A stretch of 17,290 nt of DNA from CAZHJA01 sp964532865 (GTDB taxonomy: Bacteria; Patescibacteriota; Microgenomatia; UBA1406; GWC2-37-13). Of this stretch, positions 14,488 through 17,290 are shown piece by piece (positions within the stretch are counted from its first letter, which is position 1; each line of letters starts with the position of its first letter). The stretch covers positions 1 to 17,290 of the forward strand of contig CAZHJA010000017.1 in the NCBI GenBank assembly GCA_964532865.1, given 5' to 3'. The translations under genes and the position numbers were made by a program. The notes under the pieces are model-generated. The model worked only from the letters and a program-made list of their open reading frames with translations. It made no database searches and was not told where the DNA came from.

Positions 14488-15231
14488 ATGATATCTGCAA
14501 TTATTTTAGCTGCCGGTAAAGGAACAAGAATTAACTCAAAAACTATAAATAAAGTTGCACTTAGCTTTTTAAAAAAACCAATGATTGAATATGGTGTTGA
14601 GGCGATAGAAGGACTTGCATCACCAATTGTTATTGTAGTTGGAGCATTTTCAGAAAGCGTAAAGCAGGCTTTAAAAGAATATGATGTTATTTATGCTTAT
14701 CAAAAAAAACGTCTTGGGACAGGTCATGCTGTAAAGGTTGGTCTTGATGTTTTGAATAAAAATTATTCACTTGTTTTGGTTGGATACGGAGACCATATGA
14801 TGTTTTACAAAAAGAAAACAATAAAAAAGCTTATTGACTATCATAGGAAAAATAGAGCTAAGGTTTCTTTTATTTCAACAAAATACCATGATCCTATATC
14901 TTTAGCATGGGGGCGGATTATAAGAAATAAAAGGGGTAAAATATTAGATATTGTTGAGCAAAAGGATGCAGATGAAAAGCAGAAGAAAATAAAGGAGGTA
15001 AACGCAGGATTTTACTGCTTTAATTTTAAATTTCTTAAAAAACAAATTAAAACTCTAAAAAAATCAAAAGCATCAGGTGAATACTATATCACTGACATTG
15101 TAAAAGAAGCCGTTAAAATGAATAAAAAAGTAGTGGCTCTTGTTGTTAGATTTAGAGAGGTTGGGATAGGGATAAATAAAAATGAGGAACTTCGTGAAAG
15201 CCAAAATATTTATTTGAAGAACAGAGCTTAA
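14488..15231 (+). CDS. Nucleotidyltransferase like the GlmU N-terminal domain
   Basis: This 247-residue sugar-1-phosphate nucleotidyltransferase resembles the UDP-GlcNAc pyrophosphorylase half of GlmU. It has LAAGKGTR at 7-14, Lys22 in the following loop, RLGTGHA at 75-81, GYGD at 99-102 with the metal-binding Asp, WGRI at 141-144, IVEQKDA at 155-161, VNAGFYCFN at 171-179, GEYYITDI at 197-204 and GIGINKNEEL at 226-235, where GlmU has its Asn-Asn-Arg segment. The chain ends just after this point, so the left-handed beta-helix acetyltransferase domain is absent. It should load UTP (or another NTP) onto a sugar phosphate. The acetyltransferase, if needed, must be elsewhere. It starts 4 bases after galE and is likely co-transcribed. 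Confidence 0.87.
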   Translation: MISAIILAAGKGTRINSKTINKVALSFLKKPMIEYGVEAIEGLASPIVIVVGAFSESVKQALKEYDVIYAYQKKRLGTGHAVKVGLDVLNKNYSLVLVGYGDHMMFYKKKTIKKLIDYHRKNRAKVSFISTKYHDPISLAWGRIIRNKRGKILDIVEQKDADEKQKKIKEVNAGFYCFNFKFLKKQIKTLKKSKASGEYYITDIVKEAVKMNKKVVALVVRFREVGIGINKNEELRESQNIYLKNRA

Positions 15232-15243
15232 GTTTAGTATAAT
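15214..15243 (+). promoter_or_regulatory. Promoter of tRNA-Gly
   Basis: TTGAAG at 15214-15219, an 18-base spacer and a perfect TATAAT at 15238-15243. The -35 lies inside the end of the nucleotidyltransferase gene. The predicted start near 15250 is about 20 bases before the tRNA. Confidence 0.6.
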
Positions 15244-15269
15244 ATACTTCATATATTAGATATATATGT

Positions 15270-15343
15270 GCGGGTGTAGTTTACCGGTAAAATGTCACCC
15301 TTCCAAGGTGAAGTAAAGGGTTCGATTCCCTTCACCCGCTCCA
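15270..15343 (+). tRNA. tRNA-Gly(UCC)
   Basis: The acceptor stem GCGGGTG pairs with CACCCGC, the discriminator is T at 15340 and CCA is encoded at 15341-15343. The anticodon stem TCACC/GGTGA encloses loop CTTCCAA with anticodon TCC, reading GGA/GGG glycine codons. The T arm is AGGGTTCGATTCCCT. A U discriminator is usual for bacterial tRNA-Gly. Unlike the other two tRNAs here it encodes CCA. The LCP gene starts 12 bases later. Confidence 0.97.
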
Positions 15344-15355
15344 TTTTTATTATTT

Positions 15356-16573
15356 ATGAAAAAAATTATTGTTATTTTGGTTTTAATTATTATTGCTGCA
15401 GCTGGATATTACTATATTAAATTTACAGACTTTTATACCCATATTTATTCAGAGAGTAAAAATCCTTTGTTTAATAAACCACCTGAAGAACAGCATATTT
15501 TTAATATTCTTCTTATGGGTTATGGAGGTATTGATGAAAGCGGAAGAGCTCATGATGGGACTTATCTTACAGACACAATGATGGTAATAAGACTTGATTT
15601 GAAAAAAAAGAAAGCACTATTTATTTCTCTTCCAAGAGATATTTGTATTAAAATTCCTACAGAATCAAAAAGTAGCTTTCATGGAAAAATAAATGCAGTT
15701 TATCAAATGGGGCTATTTAATAAAAACTATCCTGATATTCCCAAAAAATTTTCAGGAGAGGAAGGTGCTGGAGATTTAGTCAAGCTTGTAATTGAACAAA
15801 TAATTGGAGAACCTATTGATTATTATGCAGTTATTGATTTTGAAGGATTTAAAAAAGCCGTTGACATCTTAGGAGGTGTTGATATTAATGTAGAGCGCTC
15901 ATTTGATGATTATGAATATCCAATTGCAGGTAAAAAAGATGAGCTATGTGGTAGAGATGAAGAATTTGAACAAATTAAAGACTTTATTAAACCTCCATTT
16001 AACGAAGAGGAAAGAGATAAACTTTTTAAAGATAAACCTGAACTTGAAGAATTTGTAAAAAATGCAACGGAAACTCCTAATTTAGCATTTCCATGTAGAT
16101 ATGAACATTTGCATTTTGATGCTGGGGAAATACGTATGGATGGAGAAACGGCCTTAAAATATGTTCGCTCCAGACATTCACTGCAGGATGGAAATGATTT
16201 TGGAAGAGCAGCAAGACAGCAATTATTTCTTCAGGCAATGAGAGACAAAATTATTAATATTGGGTTTATTCCAAAAATTATTCCTCTTCTTGATGAAATG
16301 AAAACAAGAATAAAACTTGATATTCCTGCTGATGTGTTAAAGAAGTTTCTTGCTGAGGCAAATAAGTCTGAAGACTATAAAATTGATAATATCATACTTA
16401 CAAATAAAAAGAACTTAACAGACTATATGTTGACTCCATGTGATGGGTATTCTCTTATTCCAAAAAGCGGTCTTGACCAATGGGATGAAATTAATAAATA
16501 TATTAATAATGTAGCTGAAGAAATTACTCCTACTCCAATTAAAGCCTCAACTGAATCTGAAGATTTAGATTAG
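15356..16573 (+). CDS. LytR-CpsA-Psr (LCP) family protein
   Basis: This 405-residue membrane-anchored enzyme belongs to a family that transfers lipid-linked glycans to the cell wall on the outer membrane face. Residues 1-22 are a signal anchor; the LCP domain runs from about 48 to 300. Key residues are visible: D73 (LTDTMM), R94 (SLPRD), K111 (KINAVY), R271 and R273 (YVRSRHS), D281 and R284 (DFGRAARQQ). Between residues about 184 and 255 lies an insertion of roughly 60 residues holding C198 and C247, which may form a disulfide; such insertions are known to me from LCP proteins of Candidate Phyla Radiation bacteria. A C-terminal extension from about 340 ends in a Thr/Pro/acidic tail. The ATG lies 12 bases after the tRNA CCA with no Shine-Dalgarno, so it is probably co-transcribed with the tRNA. 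Stop is TAG. Confidence 0.92.
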   Translation: MKKIIVILVLIIIAAAGYYYIKFTDFYTHIYSESKNPLFNKPPEEQHIFNILLMGYGGIDESGRAHDGTYLTDTMMVIRLDLKKKKALFISLPRDICIKIPTESKSSFHGKINAVYQMGLFNKNYPDIPKKFSGEEGAGDLVKLVIEQIIGEPIDYYAVIDFEGFKKAVDILGGVDINVERSFDDYEYPIAGKKDELCGRDEEFEQIKDFIKPPFNEEERDKLFKDKPELEEFVKNATETPNLAFPCRYEHLHFDAGEIRMDGETALKYVRSRHSLQDGNDFGRAARQQLFLQAMRDKIINIGFIPKIIPLLDEMKTRIKLDIPADVLKKFLAEANKSEDYKIDNIILTNKKNLTDYMLTPCDGYSLIPKSGLDQWDEINKYINNVAEEITPTPIKASTESEDLD

Positions 16574-16635
16574 TACTTAAATATTTACAAGATAAATTAA
16601 TAATTTACGCATAATATATACTTAAATCATAAAGT

Positions 16636-17290
16636 ATGAAAAAGAAACTAATACTTCTTTTTTTATTTGCATTTTTAATTCGTTTAATTGCTATAAATCA
16701 GTCTTTATGGCTTGATGAAGGAATTACTGCAAGAGTTATAAGTCAATATAATTTATTTGAAATTGTAAAGTTCTTTTCTGTTTATGATTTTCATCCTCCT
16801 TTGTATTATTTTTTAACCTACATTTTTACGCAAGTATTTGGGACCTCGGAAAGCGCGTTAAGAATGCCGTCAATAATATTTTCTCTCTTTTCAGGACTAT
16901 ATATATTTAAAACAGGAAAATTATTAAAAAGTAAAAATATCGGGTTTTGGAGCGCTGCCTTTTTCCTTTTTAATCCTTTGATTGTATATTATTCTCAAGA
17001 AGCAAGAATGTATATGATGACAGTATTTCTGCTTTGTGCAGGATTTTATTATTACATTAAGGTTCTTAAACAAAAGCAATTAAAAGATATATTATTATGC
17101 AACACTCTTCTTTTTTTAAGTTTTTTAACATTTTACGGATCTATATTTTTTATTTTAACAATGTATATTTACTTATTAATAAAAAAGAAAATAAAGACTT
17201 TATTATTAATACTTCCAGGCTTTATATTAAGTTTGTTAATTATTTTCCCATTGTTGTATAACCAGCTTATACATTCAAGAGAAGCTTTAG
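16636..17290 (+). CDS. ArnT/PMT-like GT-C glycosyltransferase, 5' part
   Basis: The first 218 codons of a polytopic membrane glycosyltransferase; the gene runs off the window end. A first helix (about 4-20) leads to a loop with SLWLDEG at 23-29, where D27-E28 match the acidic catalytic position of GT-C enzymes, then DFHPPLYY at 51-58, a hallmark of the PMT/ArnT-like group, and YSQEARMYM in the next loop. At least six hydrophobic helices follow. It differs from the two DUF2079 proteins in these motifs, so it is a separate GT-C family. It begins 62 bases after the LCP gene; a TAATAT at 16612-16617 is a possible -10, with no clear -35. It likely uses polyprenyl-phosphate sugar to glycosylate an extracytoplasmic target (family knowledge plus inference). 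Confidence 0.88.
   Translation, partial: MKKKLILLFLFAFLIRLIAINQSLWLDEGITARVISQYNLFEIVKFFSVYDFHPPLYYFLTYIFTQVFGTSESALRMPSIIFSLFSGLYIFKTGKLLKSKNIGFWSAAFFLFNPLIVYYSQEARMYMMTVFLLCAGFYYYIKVLKQKQLKDILLCNTLLFLSFLTFYGSIFFILTMYIYLLIKKKIKTLLLILPGFILSLLIIFPLLYNQLIHSREAL

Noticed and set aside
16574..16628. Direct repeat TACTTAAAT at 16574 and again near 16619
   Set aside because: Nine AT-rich bases repeated at one spacing are expected by chance at this composition.
16603..16631. dif-like site (CGCATAATATATA) before the last GT-C gene
   Set aside because: The left half resembles the Escherichia coli dif core but the right arm does not form the required inverted repeat; AT-rich chance similarity is likely.
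1..17290. CRISPR array, insertion sequence or prophage
   Set aside because: No regularly spaced repeats, no transposase other than the Xer-type recombinase, no terminal inverted repeats and no phage structural genes were seen.
1..17290. UGA recoded to glycine or tryptophan
   Set aside because: Conserved genes (HydA, GalE, LCP, Xer) are full length with no in-frame TGA and use TGG for Trp and GGN for Gly.

Overview
The window is very AT-rich, gene-dense and short on Shine-Dalgarno sequences. It reads as a scaffold from a small-genome, fermentative, uncultivated bacterium, most likely of the Candidate Phyla Radiation (Patescibacteria). The evidence is the mix of families: DUF333 proteins, DUF2079 GT-C proteins, a LytR-CpsA-Psr protein with a long insertion of the type seen in this group, stand-alone GT2/GT-C genes and an [FeFe] hydrogenase. 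Leaderless-type promoters and the 100-N scaffold gap also fit a metagenome-derived genome. The phylum is inferred; no rRNA is present. The standard code fits: all genes are uninterrupted, although none of the 16 complete genes stops with TGA.

Region 1 (1-3500) is miscellaneous. It holds a membrane-anchored coiled-coil protein, a convergent DUF333 membrane or lipoprotein gene behind tRNA-Leu(UAG), a divergent tRNA-Ser(GGA) followed at once by a 78-residue one-TM protein, a short-chain dehydrogenase, and an acidic 62-residue protein with its own extended -10 promoter.

Region 2 (3516-6278, minus strand) is a two-gene hydrogenase operon. A short NuoF/HydB-like flavoprotein is followed by a complete CpI-type HydA with all H-cluster ligands. 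No HydC/NuoE subunit and no HydE/F/G maturases lie in the window.

Region 3 (6393-17290, plus strand) is a long co-directional run. It begins with a Xer-type tyrosine recombinase whose consensus promoter abuts its start, so its mRNA is probably leaderless. Then follow two tandem DUF2079 GT-C-like membrane proteins, a polyprenyl-phosphate-sugar synthase-like GT2, two tandem EamA/DMT transporters, GalE, a GlmU-type nucleotidyltransferase lacking the acetyltransferase domain, tRNA-Gly(UCC), an LCP ligase-like protein and the start of an ArnT/PMT-like GT-C. Together these could make nucleotide sugars (GalE, nucleotidyltransferase), load them on a lipid (GT2), move them across the membrane (EamA, inferred), transfer them outside the cell (GT-C proteins) and attach glycan to the wall (LCP).

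The second EamA gene is split by a 100-N gap whose two flanks are the same 55 bases. Removing one copy and the Ns restores an intact gene of 313 codons, so the gap is almost certainly a scaffolding artefact. All three tRNA genes are followed within 8-23 bases, in the same direction, by a gene for a membrane-associated protein.
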